A DNA stretch of 64,000 bases, taken from Larkinella terrae (lineage in GTDB: Bacteria > Bacteroidota > Bacteroidia > Cytophagales > Spirosomataceae). A program made the translations under genes and the position numbers. The notes beneath the pieces are model-generated. The model saw nothing but the letters and a program-made list of their open reading frames with translations. It had not been told where the DNA came from and searched no databases. Shown here piece by piece: positions 26,760 to 37,300 of the stretch. Location: assembly GCF_009668025.1 (NCBI RefSeq), contig NZ_WJXZ01000009.1, positions 620,001 to 684,000 on the forward strand. Reading direction: 5' to 3'. The first letter of the stretch is position 1. Every line of letters begins with the position of its first letter.

Positions 26760-28232
26760 CTAAAAATTCGGAATCCAGATAACAAACACACTCCCATGCC
26801 CCGGTTCGCTGGAGACTTCGATGCGGCCGCCGTGTTTTTCGACTACCTGTCGGACGTACGAAAGCCCCATCCCGAAGCCCTTTACCGGATGCAGGTTTCC
26901 GGTTGGCACCCGGAAAAACCGGTCGAATATCGCTTCGTGGTACATTTTCGGAATGCCGTTGCCGTTGTCCTGCACCGTCAGTTGCCAGCCGTTCTCGTCG
27001 GTTTGGCTGTTGATCCGAATTTCGACCGACTCCTTCGAATAGTTTATTGCGTTGTCAATCAGGTTGTTAATAGCATTACCCAAGTGAAACCGGTCGGCCT
27101 GCACGCGGGCGTTTTCCGGCACGGTTTCCACCGCGATGTCGACCGGTTTTACGGCTTTGAGCTGGTGATTGCCCACCACTTCCTGAATCAGTTCGGCGGG
27201 TTTGAGCCATTCGCGGTTCAGTTCCAGTTCCTTTTTCTCATCGACTGCCATGTTCAACACCTTCTCGACCAGATCAGACAGGCGCTGCAACTCATTTTTG
27301 GAAATAGTCAGGTACGTTTTCGTTTTCAACGGATCGTTCAGCGCGCCGAAATGTTGCATGGCTTCCACAGCCGCCGAAACCGTCGCAATGGGCGTTTTCA
27401 GCTCGTGGGTCATGTTATTGATGAAATCGTTCTTGATTTCCGACAGTTTTTTCTGTTTCAGAATCGTCGATAACATGTACAGAAAACACCAGATTGTCAG
27501 CGCCATCAGCAGTGCCGAACCGGCCAGCAACCAGTCCATCTTTCGCAGGATGTATCCCGTTGGTGTTTCAAATGTCGCTTGCAGAAACTGGTTTTTAACG
27601 GGGTTGATCGGCATTGGTGGAGTTTTAATGGGCTCGCCCAATCGGGCCATCGCCTGACTATCCATCTTTTTTTCGAACATCTCCGGCTTTAGCTGAATCG
27701 TATCCAATTGATAATCGGCATCGACATCGCGCAAATGCAGCTCGGCCCGGTAGGTTGAATCGAACGTTTTCAGGTTGAATTTGTGATTACCCGACCAGTT
27801 CAGAATCAGCATCTTAGAGATTTTACGGGTCATGGTGTCAACAAGAACGTTGTATTTCGGCTGCCGATTACCCCGAACCACCCTGACCTTCATTCGTTCC
27901 CGGCTGCTGGAGTCCGGGTTGTCGACCTGAACAAAAACACTGTCTTTCCGCCTATTAACGGTAATCCGCTCCTGAGGCTCCTCATCTAATTCCGGGTCAC
28001 GCAGACGAGACCGGAAGTGTTGCCGCCTGTCAGGCCCATCGCTCCCAAACAGTACCCGGGCATCGCTGAGTTGCTGTTTTTCAACGGCCGAAATAAACGC
28101 ACCCCGCACCGTCCGCCGAAACTGCTGCTCGTGCAGTTGGTAGCTGGTATACAGCCAGTAAGCCTGAAACGCCAGGACGCCCAGAATACAAACCGTCATC
28201 AAGACAAATATCGACCGAATGCGCTGCTTCAT
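26760..28232 (-). CDS. membrane sensor histidine kinase
   Basis: A 490-residue kinase from the ATG at 28230-28232 (MKQRIRSIFVLMTVCILGVL). The first membrane segment is about residues 8-27, a periplasmic sensing region of some 200 residues follows, and the second membrane segment is near 233-256. The phosphorylated His276 is in NNMTHELKTPI. The catalytic domain has NNLIDNAINYS (N box) and the ATP-binding boxes VQDNGNGI, GFGMGLS and GHGSVF. The response regulator follows on the same transcript. The divergent GLPGLI and barrel genes suggest a role in sensing envelope stress or a small ligand. Confidence 0.93.
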   Translation of the reverse strand: MKQRIRSIFVLMTVCILGVLAFQAYWLYTSYQLHEQQFRRTVRGAFISAVEKQQLSDARVLFGSDGPDRRQHFRSRLRDPELDEEPQERITVNRRKDSVFVQVDNPDSSSRERMKVRVVRGNRQPKYNVLVDTMTRKISKMLILNWSGNHKFNLKTFDSTYRAELHLRDVDADYQLDTIQLKPEMFEKKMDSQAMARLGEPIKTPPMPINPVKNQFLQATFETPTGYILRKMDWLLAGSALLMALTIWCFLYMLSTILKQKKLSEIKNDFINNMTHELKTPIATVSAAVEAMQHFGALNDPLKTKTYLTISKNELQRLSDLVEKVLNMAVDEKKELELNREWLKPAELIQEVVGNHQLKAVKPVDIAVETVPENARVQADRFHLGNAINNLIDNAINYSKESVEIRINSQTDENGWQLTVQDNGNGIPKMYHEAIFDRFFRVPTGNLHPVKGFGMGLSYVRQVVEKHGGRIEVSSEPGHGSVFVIWIPNF

Positions 28233-28370
28233 AGACACAAATGTATCCCACATCCGGCGGTCTGGCAAAGCATCTTAACACTGTTTAACACTAAATAACA
28301 GTGCTTTACATCCAGCTACCCCATCTTTGTCCCAACATTTTTCAAGCCTTTTCTCAATCTTCATTTCCGT

Positions 28371-29240
28371 ATGCAAACATTCCGATTCGCAGCCGCTGCT
28401 CTAGCCGGTTTGGTGTTCGTTTCGCTGGCGGCTTCCGCCCAGCCCAAATCCGGCAAAATTTCGTACGAAGTCATGCAAAAGGTCGATTTCTCCCAAATGA
28501 AAATCGTCATCAATGGGCAGGAAGTCCGACCCGGCAGCGCCGATGCGCCCACCGATTTACCGGAAACCCGTTCGTTTTCCCAGCAATTCATTTTTTCGGG
28601 AAACCACGGCAAGGAAGAACAGGACCGCAACGTCGGGGGTGGCATTTCGATCCGCCAGGTGAGCATGGATGTTCGCCAGGATGATCGGGGACCCGGACCC
28701 GGGGGCCCTGGCCCTGGCGGACCCGCTGGAGCAACGATTCCCGACGGGCGCGGGAACCGGAATTTCAGCGGTCGGCCATTCGAACGAAACCTGTTTTTCG
28801 ACCTGGCCGCGCAAAAAGCCGTTGAGGTGGTGACAGTCAAAAAAGATTCCGTAACTAAATCGTACCAGATGGATTTACCAATGACTAAAGCTACTGGCTG
28901 GCAGGAAACTGACAAAACGAAGAAAATTGCGGGCTATCTCTGTAAAAAAGCAACGGTGCCCTTCCGGAACCTGTCTTATACCGTGTGGTACACCACCGAA
29001 TTGCCGTTCACCTATTCACCCATTCCCAGTCTAACACCCGAAAAAGGGGTTGTTCTCCAAATCGAGAGCGATAATGAGGCCTATAAAGCGACGAAAGTGG
29101 CCGAACAGAGCGTCAGCGAAAGCGACGTGATGCCCCCGAAAACCGCCCAGGTCGTTACGCCCGACGAAATGAATACGATTCGCCAGAAAGCCATGGCCGA
29201 TTTCCGCCAGCAGATGATGAATAATTTACAGCCGAGATAG
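28371..29240 (+). CDS. GLPGLI family secreted protein
   Basis: A 289-residue protein with a signal peptide (MQTFRFAAAALAGLVFVSLA, cleavage near ASA-QP). The core pattern of the family is present: CKKATVPF, then TVWYTTELPFTYSP, then VLQIESDNEAYKATKV, although the naming GLPGLI motif itself reads SLTPEKG here. Residues 97-118 form a Gly/Pro-rich stretch. The family is of unknown function and normally sits directly before a TonB-type barrel protein, as here, with which it probably works in the periplasm. It is divergent from the two-component operon. Confidence 0.85.
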   Translation: MQTFRFAAAALAGLVFVSLAASAQPKSGKISYEVMQKVDFSQMKIVINGQEVRPGSADAPTDLPETRSFSQQFIFSGNHGKEEQDRNVGGGISIRQVSMDVRQDDRGPGPGGPGPGGPAGATIPDGRGNRNFSGRPFERNLFFDLAAQKAVEVVTVKKDSVTKSYQMDLPMTKATGWQETDKTKKIAGYLCKKATVPFRNLSYTVWYTTELPFTYSPIPSLTPEKGVVLQIESDNEAYKATKVAEQSVSESDVMPPKTAQVVTPDEMNTIRQKAMADFRQQMMNNLQPR

Positions 29241-29395
29241 AGTTTATGGTTTTGGTTTACGGTTTTCACCGGCTGACGAATTCGAAATTCGGTATTCAAT
29301 ATTCGATTTGAAAGAAAATGCACCAGCCGACGATACGTCGGCCCGGCAAAAACCGTAAACCGAATAACAGTAAACAACCTGAAATACTCAATCCA

Positions 29396-32254
29396 ATGCG
29401 CTTACTTCTCCCCTTTTGCCTGCTTCTGATGAGTTATACGGCCGCGGTTTCGCAATCGCTGCGGGGCAGTGTGGTCGATTCCACGACCCGAAAACCGCTC
29501 ATGGAAGCGACGGTTTCGCTCCTGTCGATCCGCGATTCGTCGGTGGTTACATTCATGATTACCAATGGCGACGGCGCGTTTACGTTCAACAAGGTTGCGG
29601 CCGGAACGTATCGGATTTTGATCACGTATGTCGGGTATCGCAACAAATCGAAGCGCATTACCATTGCTACCGAAAAACCGGTCAATGAGGCCGGAACGTT
29701 TGAGATGACCACGCAGGCCGTCAACCTGAACGAGGTAGTGGTAAAGCAGGAAGGCCCACCGATTGTGATCAAGCAGGATACGGTCGAGTTCAACGCTAAT
29801 TCCTTCAAAACGCAGCCGAATGCGATGGTGGAGAATATGCTAAAGAAACTGCCGGGCGTGGAGGTCGACCGCGACGGAACAATCAAGGCGCAGGGCCTGG
29901 AAGTCAAAAAGGTGCTGGTCGACGGAAAACCGTTCTTCGGTGATGATCCGAAGATGGCCACCCGCAACCTGCCCGCCGACATTATCGACAAAGTTCAGTT
30001 GTATGATCAGCAGTCCGATCAGTCCCAGTTTTCGGGCATCGACGACGGCGACCGGAACAAAACCATCAATCTGGTCACCAAGAAAGAAAAAAGAAAAGGC
30101 TATTTCGGCCAGCAATCGATCGGTGCCGGACCGAACGAAACGAACGATGACGTACGGTATGCGGCCCGTCTGAACCTGAATCGGTTCAACGGAAACCAGC
30201 AGATTTCGCTCATTGGTCAGGCCAATAATGTCAATCAGCAGGGCTTTACGGGACAAAATATGTTCGGCGGGGGAGCCGGTCTGGGTGCCAGTTTTGACGG
30301 CGGTGGACGCGGAGGAGGTGGCGGTATGAACGGCGGCAACTCAAACGCCATCACCCGAACACTGGCGGGCGGTTTGAATTACCGCGATCAGTGGAGCAAA
30401 AAAGCCGATATTGCCGCCAGCTATTTCCTGAACGACCTCAATACTCTGACGGATCAGCAGAGCCGTCGGCAGTATGCGCTGCCCGACACGTCTTACCAGG
30501 TCAACCAGAATAGCACATCGCGAAATCAGGTCACCAGCCACCGGTTTAATATGCGGCTTAATCTCCAGCTCGATTCGATGACGACGCTTCGGATTACGCC
30601 CGGTTTTACAATGCAAAATTCAGCATACCAAAGCGTTAACCGATCACAAACCCTGACGAATGATGCCATTGCCAGCGTTCAGCAACTGGATTCAACCAAC
30701 CTGATCAACACCAGTAACACGAATTACAATTCGACCGGAAACGGGATTTCGGGTAACAACAACGCGCTGTTGATGCGGAAATTCAAACGCAAGGGCCGAA
30801 CGTTGTCGCTTAACTGGAACATTGCTGTCAACAACCAGAATACCGACGGGATTAACCAGTCGATCAACGAGTTTTTTGGGCAGACAAACGGGCGAAAAAA
30901 TCAGAACATCAATCAGCGGAATGAGCAAACCAGTAAATCCTTGACCAATTCAATTAACCTGACGTATACCGAGCCGCTGTCGCTCAGCAAAACGCTGGAA
31001 TTCCATTACAATTATTCGAATAACCGCAACACCTCGAACCGAACGGTAAACAACTTTGATGAATTGACGAAGGAATATTCCATATTCAACCCCACGCTGA
31101 GCAATAACTTTGTAAATAACTACATGACCAATCGCGTGGGATCAACATTTCAAAACAAGCGTTTGAAATACACCTATGCACTGGGCTTCGACGTCCAGCA
31201 GGCCGATCTCCAGAGCGATAACCGGACAACGGATTCAGAACTACGGAAGAGTTTTACGAACCTGCTCCCAAACGCCATGTTTACGTACACCTTCAGCAAA
31301 AACCGCTCGCTGCGGTTCAATTACCGAAGCCGGACCAATGCGCCGTCGGTTTCCCAGCTGCAACCGGTTCCCGACAATACCAATCCGCTAAATATCCGAT
31401 TGGGGAATCCAAATCTGAAGCAGGAGTTTACAAATACGGTTTCGATGAACTATAACAATTTCCAGCAGACCACTTTCCGGAGCTTTTTTGCGATGCTGAA
31501 CGCGACCCAAACCAACAATAAGATCGTGAATTCCACCGCATTTACGAATCAGGGCGCCCAAACCACGCAACCCGTGAACACCAACGGGTATTACACCCTG
31601 AGCGGTTTTCTGGCGATCGGTCGGCGCATCCAGCCCCTCAAAGCCAATGTCAATTTTACCAGTAATGTTAACCTCAATCGCGGGGTTAGCCTGGTCAACC
31701 AGCAGACCAACCGTTCCCAAAACTGGACGTTCAGCCAGGGCGCTCGAATCAACTCCAATTTTGACGAGAAACTGGAATTTGGCATCAGCGGAAATATCAG
31801 TTATCAGACAGCTTTATATTCCCTCCAGACTTCACAAAACACGGAGTTTTTCAACAAATCACTGAGTGGGGATTTGTACTATCAATTACCCTTCCGCCTG
31901 GTTGTAACCACCGACATCACGTACAATAATTATTCGGGTAAATCGGCAGGATCGGTGCAGAATTTCGCTCTTTGGAACGTGGCTTTGATGCGTCAATTTT
32001 TCAAAAATAAACAGGGTGAACTGCGGTTCCAGGTTTACGACCTGCTGAATCAAAACCGGAGTGTTGTCCGAAATGTAACGGAAACGTACACTGAAGAAAC
32101 GAACAGCCGCATTCTGAACCGGTATTTCATGCTCAGTTTTACGTACAATCTGCGGAGATTCGGCAGCGGGCAACAGGCACAACGCAACGGACGCCAGGAC
32201 CGCGATCCGTTTTACCAGCCGCGAGGCATGCAGCGTTCGGGAGGACGAAACTAA
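29396..32254 (+). CDS. TonB-dependent receptor-like outer-membrane barrel protein
   Basis: A 952-residue protein from the ATG at 29396 (MRLLLPFCLLLMSYTAAVSQ, a clean signal peptide). A carboxypeptidase-regulatory-like domain (about 22-105, with YVGYRNKSKRI) and a plug domain (VVVKQEGPPIVIKQDTVEFN, KKLPGVEVDRDG, VLVDGKPFFGDD) precede a long barrel. A glycine-rich loop (GGGRGGGGGMNGGN) and many Asn/Gln/Ser-rich strands are notable. It resembles the 'outer membrane beta-barrel' (OMP_b-brl_3) group rather than SusC. The pair with GLPGLI is typical; transported substrate unknown. The C-terminal tail is basic and Gln/Arg-rich after the barrel. Confidence 0.88.
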   Translation: MRLLLPFCLLLMSYTAAVSQSLRGSVVDSTTRKPLMEATVSLLSIRDSSVVTFMITNGDGAFTFNKVAAGTYRILITYVGYRNKSKRITIATEKPVNEAGTFEMTTQAVNLNEVVVKQEGPPIVIKQDTVEFNANSFKTQPNAMVENMLKKLPGVEVDRDGTIKAQGLEVKKVLVDGKPFFGDDPKMATRNLPADIIDKVQLYDQQSDQSQFSGIDDGDRNKTINLVTKKEKRKGYFGQQSIGAGPNETNDDVRYAARLNLNRFNGNQQISLIGQANNVNQQGFTGQNMFGGGAGLGASFDGGGRGGGGGMNGGNSNAITRTLAGGLNYRDQWSKKADIAASYFLNDLNTLTDQQSRRQYALPDTSYQVNQNSTSRNQVTSHRFNMRLNLQLDSMTTLRITPGFTMQNSAYQSVNRSQTLTNDAIASVQQLDSTNLINTSNTNYNSTGNGISGNNNALLMRKFKRKGRTLSLNWNIAVNNQNTDGINQSINEFFGQTNGRKNQNINQRNEQTSKSLTNSINLTYTEPLSLSKTLEFHYNYSNNRNTSNRTVNNFDELTKEYSIFNPTLSNNFVNNYMTNRVGSTFQNKRLKYTYALGFDVQQADLQSDNRTTDSELRKSFTNLLPNAMFTYTFSKNRSLRFNYRSRTNAPSVSQLQPVPDNTNPLNIRLGNPNLKQEFTNTVSMNYNNFQQTTFRSFFAMLNATQTNNKIVNSTAFTNQGAQTTQPVNTNGYYTLSGFLAIGRRIQPLKANVNFTSNVNLNRGVSLVNQQTNRSQNWTFSQGARINSNFDEKLEFGISGNISYQTALYSLQTSQNTEFFNKSLSGDLYYQLPFRLVVTTDITYNNYSGKSAGSVQNFALWNVALMRQFFKNKQGELRFQVYDLLNQNRSVVRNVTETYTEETNSRILNRYFMLSFTYNLRRFGSGQQAQRNGRQDRDPFYQPRGMQRSGGRN

Positions 32255-32393
32255 ACAGATCGGTTCGGAAAGAAAACCATCACCTCACGTTATTTAACTC
32301 ATTGAATATCAGCTTCTCATCAAATCGGGAAGCTGTATTTTTATTCGCCTGCCCGAAAATAATCCGGACTATTCGGTTAAAAAATAGTATAAT

Positions 32394-32407
32394 CTTATTA
32401 TAATAAG
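32394..32407 (+). promoter_or_regulatory. AT-rich palindrome upstream of the sigma factor gene
   Basis: A 14-base palindrome CTTATTATAATAAG sits 31 bases before the sigma-factor ATG, next to TTTG-containing sequence that resembles the Bacteroidota -7 element. The 12-base core CTTATTATAATA recurs at 39545-39556 in the gap before the PSD1 gene. It may be a promoter part or an operator; AT-rich words recur by chance, so the call is weak. Confidence 0.3.
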
Positions 32408-32437
32408 CTTTGTATTTGAAAAGCTGATCCTGAGGAA

Positions 32438-33049
32438 ATGGCCGACTCCCTTACCGCCGTACAGACTGAACATTCGCGTCATTCCGATGAGAAGTTGTGG
32501 TCTATTTACCGCACGGGAAACCAGCAAGCGTTGTCGATCATTTACAGTCGGCACGTCAAACCACTCTACGCTTACGGGCGAAAATTCAATGCGGACGGCG
32601 ATGTGGTCAAGGATTGCATTCAGGATTTATTCAGTGAGCTGATGCAAAAATCAACCTCCGTTTCCGAAACCGCCAGCGTTAAGAATTACCTGATGAAATC
32701 CCTCCGCCGGAAGCTCCTGGCCGAAAGCCATAAGCGGGTTATGTGGCCGCTTTCCGCCGATTACGCCTTCGAACTGATTCCCAGCATAGAAGAGCAATTG
32801 ATTGAAACTCAGATGAATCAGGAAGCAGCCAGCCAGGTCCGGAAAGCGATTACCCAACTGACCAACCGGCAACAGGAAATTATTTACCTGAAATTTTACC
32901 ACGACCTTGATAATCAGTCCATTGCTGAAGTTATGACGCTGACCTATCCGGCGGTTTGCAACCTCATTTCCAAGTCCTTGAAATCCATCCGAGCCATTCT
33001 GGCAAACTCCCTTTTCCTGCTTTTCCTCCTCACAATCGACCGGTTTTAA
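32438..33049 (+). CDS. ECF-type RNA polymerase sigma-70 factor
   Basis: A 203-residue ECF sigma factor. Region 2 spans roughly residues 28-95 (FNADGDVVKDCIQDLFSELM) and region 4 about 130-188 (ITQLTNRQQEIIYLKFYHDL, IAEVMTLTYPAVCNLISKSL). The C-terminal tail is very hydrophobic (ANSLFLLFLLTIDRF), which is common in this group and may tether it to the membrane or its anti-sigma. The FecR gene follows downstream on the same strand. It should drive transcription of the SusC/SusD and following genes when the STN-bearing SusC signals ligand. Confidence 0.93.
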   Translation: MADSLTAVQTEHSRHSDEKLWSIYRTGNQQALSIIYSRHVKPLYAYGRKFNADGDVVKDCIQDLFSELMQKSTSVSETASVKNYLMKSLRRKLLAESHKRVMWPLSADYAFELIPSIEEQLIETQMNQEAASQVRKAITQLTNRQQEIIYLKFYHDLDNQSIAEVMTLTYPAVCNLISKSLKSIRAILANSLFLLFLLTIDRF

Positions 33050-33262
33050 GTTTTTTTTCCACAATCCTGGTTGCGCGTTCAGGCTTGGGTTTTACACAGA
33101 AACCATTTTTTTTCTTGCAAATTTCCCGGATCAGCTTGCACTTCCCAGCGAATTTTCTGGCAACATTACCATTTTTTAAAAATTATCTCCAAAAAAATGG
33201 TGAGTTTAAAACCGCACCTCTCTATTCATGGGTAGAAGGTTCCTCAATTGGTTTTCGAATAA

Positions 33263-34300
33263 ATGTTGCTCCCCATGAACTGGTTGCCCGAAATGCTGTT
33301 ACAGAACGATGAGTTTCGCCGATGGGTGCTAAAACCAACGGACGAACTTAATCAAAAGTGGGAAGCCCTCCTTGCCAACGCGACGGATGAGCAGCAACAA
33401 TTTGTGCAGCAGGCGCGTACGGTTTTGCTGAGTCTGCCGACCGAGCCTGAACTTGCCGACAATGAAACCGCAACGCTCTGGCAATCCATTCTGGACCATA
33501 GTCAGTCTCCTTCTTCAGTTCAGCCGATGCCGGATTCCGGGCGGCTCCGTGTAGCGCGCTGGTATCGCATTGCCGCCGTTCTGGCGGTCGTTTTTCTGGC
33601 GGGATGGCTCGGCTGGCGTACCTACACTCATCGCACAATTGCCATCCAAACCACTTTCGGGCAAATCCGGCAGTTCAACCTCCCCGACGGTTCGCAGATC
33701 ACGCTCAACGGCAACTCAACCCTTTCCTACCCAGCCAACTGGTCCAATCAGGAGCAGCGGCAGGTGTGGCTGGAAGGCGAAGCTTACTTCAAGGTAACGA
33801 AGCAACGGTTTCAGCAACAACCTGTGAAGTTCGTCGTGCATTCGGCGGATGTAAATATCGAGGTTTTGGGTACCCGGTTTAACGTCAAAAACCGCCGGGG
33901 GCTGGTCAATGTCGTTCTGAACGAAGGAAAAATCCAAATCAGTCAGCTAGCCAGTCTGAACAGCCAATCCAGTATGGTCATGAAACCGGGCGATGTCGTT
34001 GAGTTTTCCAAGGTGCAGAAAACGTTCCGGCAGCAACAGGTGAAGCAACCCGAAATCTATTCGTCCTGGACGCAGAAGGTGCTGATTTTTGACAATACGC
34101 CCTTGCAGGAAATCGCCCGGACGCTGGAAGATACGTATCAATTAAAAGTGACGTTTGCGGACGATTCGCTGAGCCATCTAACCTTCACCGGCAATTTGCC
34201 AGCCAGTGATCCCAACACCATTTTAAGGACTTTAGCGAAGGCTTTTGACTTACAGATTACGCGTACCGATGAACAGCAAGTGACCATCCAATCCCGTTAA
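33263..34300 (+). CDS. FecR-family anti-sigma factor
   Basis: A 345-residue inner-membrane regulator. A cytoplasmic sigma-binding N-terminus (1-95) is followed by one membrane segment (about 102-117) and a periplasmic FecR domain (about 127-220, with FNLPDGSQITLNGNSTLSYP). A C-terminal DUF4974-like domain (about 268-340, IFDNTPLQEIARTLEDTYQL) should contact the STN domain of the SusC protein encoded next. The start could be the ATG at 33263 or 33275. It lies between the sigma gene and susC, completing a trans-envelope signalling chain. Confidence 0.93.
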   Translation: MLLPMNWLPEMLLQNDEFRRWVLKPTDELNQKWEALLANATDEQQQFVQQARTVLLSLPTEPELADNETATLWQSILDHSQSPSSVQPMPDSGRLRVARWYRIAAVLAVVFLAGWLGWRTYTHRTIAIQTTFGQIRQFNLPDGSQITLNGNSTLSYPANWSNQEQRQVWLEGEAYFKVTKQRFQQQPVKFVVHSADVNIEVLGTRFNVKNRRGLVNVVLNEGKIQISQLASLNSQSSMVMKPGDVVEFSKVQKTFRQQQVKQPEIYSSWTQKVLIFDNTPLQEIARTLEDTYQLKVTFADDSLSHLTFTGNLPASDPNTILRTLAKAFDLQITRTDEQQVTIQSR

Positions 34301-34337
34301 TTTCATGGATTAACCCTTATTCCTAAACCCTCCATCT

Positions 34338-37300
34338 ATGTACATGTTACGAAGGACCGCATTCGCACTGGCCCTGCTGGGATTTTCTTTGCCGTCGCCG
34401 GGGCAAAGTTTTGCGCGGCTTACTCCTGATCAGGAAACCAAACCTGCCGCGAATAAAGCGGAAAGTCCGCAGGCACTGGAGCAGGTTTTGCAGACGATTC
34501 AGGCCCGGCAGAAGGTATTTTTCAATTACAGCAATCGGCTCATCCAGAATAAAACGGTGGTGGTTAATCTGGACGAAATTACGAGCGACAACCTGGATAA
34601 ACAGCTCAACGATCTGCTCCAGCCACTGGGACTCCAGTTCGAAAAACAGGCCGGACGCCGGTATCTGATTTTCCAGGTAACCCCGAAAAATACCAAACCC
34701 GCTGACCCGACCACCAGTCGGGTTGAAACCGCCCCGATTTCCATTCCGAAGCTGCTTGCCATCGAACCGGCGGCCATCGAAGTTACCGGTCGCGTTACGG
34801 CGGGCGACAACAAAGAACCGTTGCCTGGCGTCAGCGTCATTCTAAAAGGAACCACCAAAGGCACGACTACCGACGCCGAGGGAAAGTTTCGGCTGGAGGC
34901 TGCCGACGAAACCTCCGTCCTGATTTTTTCGTTCGTCGGCTATTTGCCTGAAGAAATAGTCGTTGGCACTAGAAAGGTCATCGACGTGGTTTTGAAAGCC
35001 GACACCAAAGCACTCGAAGAAATCGTGGTGGTGGGTTACGGAACGCAAAAACGGGCCGACATCACCGGAGCCATCACCTCGATCTCGGAAAAATCGCTGC
35101 GGGAAGTGCCCGTTACCAACGCCCAGCAGATGTTGCAGGGCCGGGCCGCCGGGGTTTACGTGGTTCAAAGCAGTTACAAACCGGGTTCGGGCGCAACCGT
35201 TCAAATTCGGGGTCGGCGGTCGTTCAGCGCGGGAAATGATCCTCTGTACGTCGTGGACGGCATTCCGATTTCGGGCGGTTTCAACGACATCAATCCGAGC
35301 GATATCGTGTCGATGGAAGTGCTGAAAGACGCGTCGGCCACTGCCATTTACGGTTCGCGCGGGGCCAACGGCGTTGTGATTATCTCCACCAAACGAGGCA
35401 CGCCGGGCCGCATCAGTGTCAATTACACCAATTATCTGGGCGTTTCGACCATTTCGCGCTACGCCAACATGATGAACGGCGCCGAATTTGCCGCCTATCG
35501 CCGGGAAGCCGCGCGCACCGCCGGACGCTACGATATCGAAAAACCGGCTGAATCGGACAAGTTACTTTTCGAACCCGTCGAGCTGGCATCCATTGCCGAA
35601 GGCCGCTCGACGGATTACCAGCGCATGGTGGTCCGGAACGGTTTTACCAACAACCACGATGTGAGCGTTTCGGGCGGCACCGACAAGACGCGGTTCAATA
35701 TTTCGCTCGGCTATTTTCGCGACAAAGGCATCATTCCGGGTCAGGATTTTACCCGGTTTACGAGCCGCATCAACATCGACCAGAAAATTGGCCAGCGGTT
35801 CAGCGTCGGAACGTCCATGCTGGGATCGTACAGCGTTCAGAACGGCGCCGATCTCAACGTCTATCAGTTAGCTTTACAGGCCAATCCGCTGGGGGTTCCG
35901 TACGGCCCAACCGGCAATCTGATTTTCCGACCGACCAACGATGCCCTGATTACCAACCCGATGTCGGATCTGGTGAAAGGCGCATCCATCAACGTCAACA
36001 AGCGGTTTCGGCTGTTTACAAGTTTGTACGGCGAAGCGGAAATCATCGACGGTTTGAAGTTCCGGATGAATTTTGGCCCGGATTTGACGAAAAGTAACCT
36101 CGGCAATTTTCGCGGAAAATTCACCAATGCCAGCCAGGGCGGGGTTCCGTCGGCGAACGTGACCGAAGAATTTGTCTTCAATTACACCTGGGAAAACATC
36201 CTGACGTACAAGAAAACGCTGGCCCGTCTGCACACCCTGGATTTGACCGGTTTATACAGTATTCAGGCGCGGACGCAGGAAAATCTGTCGGCAAACGTGC
36301 AGGGCCTGCCGGTAGAGTCGTTGCAGTTCTTCAATCTGGGTCAGGGCAGCACCATCAACAGCGTGGGAAGTGCTTATTCCAAATGGGCCATCCTGTCGTA
36401 CATGGGGCGGATCAACTACGCTTTCGACGACCGGTTTTTGCTGACCTTTACGGGCCGGTTCGACGGTTCGTCGCGATTTGCGCCGGGCAATCAGTGGGGT
36501 TTCTTCCCTTCCGTGGCACTCGGCTGGAACCTGATCAACGAAGATTTCCTCAAAACCAGCAAGGTTTTCAGCAACCTGAAACTGCGGATGAGCTACGGCG
36601 AAACCGGAAATACCGGCATCGATCCGTACCAGACGCAGGGCTTGCTAACCCGCACCACGTATGATTTCGACGGCACGGCGGCTTACGGTTACCGGCCGGG
36701 AACGATCCGAAACAGCAGCCTGAAGTGGGAAACCACCGGTTCGGCCAACGTAGGTATCGACTTCGGCCTATTGAACGAACGAATTACCGGTTCGGTGGAA
36801 TTTTACCGGTCAACAACCCGCGATCTGCTGTTGCCCCGCGTGCTGCCCACGACCAGCGGTTTTACGTCCATTCTCGAAAACGTCGGTTCGACCCGCAACA
36901 CCGGTTTTGAGTTTACGTTATCGACGCGCAACATTGTCGCGCAGAACAACGGTTTTACCTGGTCGACAGATTTTAACTTCTTTACGAACAAGGAAAAAAT
37001 CCTGGAACTCTCTCAGGGTAAGGCCGATGACGTTGGAAATGCGCGCTTTATCGGTCAGCCGATTTCGGTTTTCTATGACTACGAGCGCATCGGAATCTGG
37101 CAATTGGGCGAAGACAAACAGGCGGCACAGTTCAGCTCCAAAGTGGGTCAGAACAAGATCAACGACCGCAACGGCAACGGTGTGATCGATCCCGACGACC
37201 GCATGATTCTCGGCACTTCCGTTCCGAAATTCACGGGCGGTTTGACCAACCGGTTTTCGTACAAAGGTTTTGACCTGTCGATTTTCCTCTTCGCCCGGTT

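Noticed and set aside
30290-30345. Glycine-rich repeat inside the barrel protein as a candidate repeat array
   Set aside because: It is in frame and encodes a flexible loop, with no spacer-repeat structure; not a CRISPR or tandem array.
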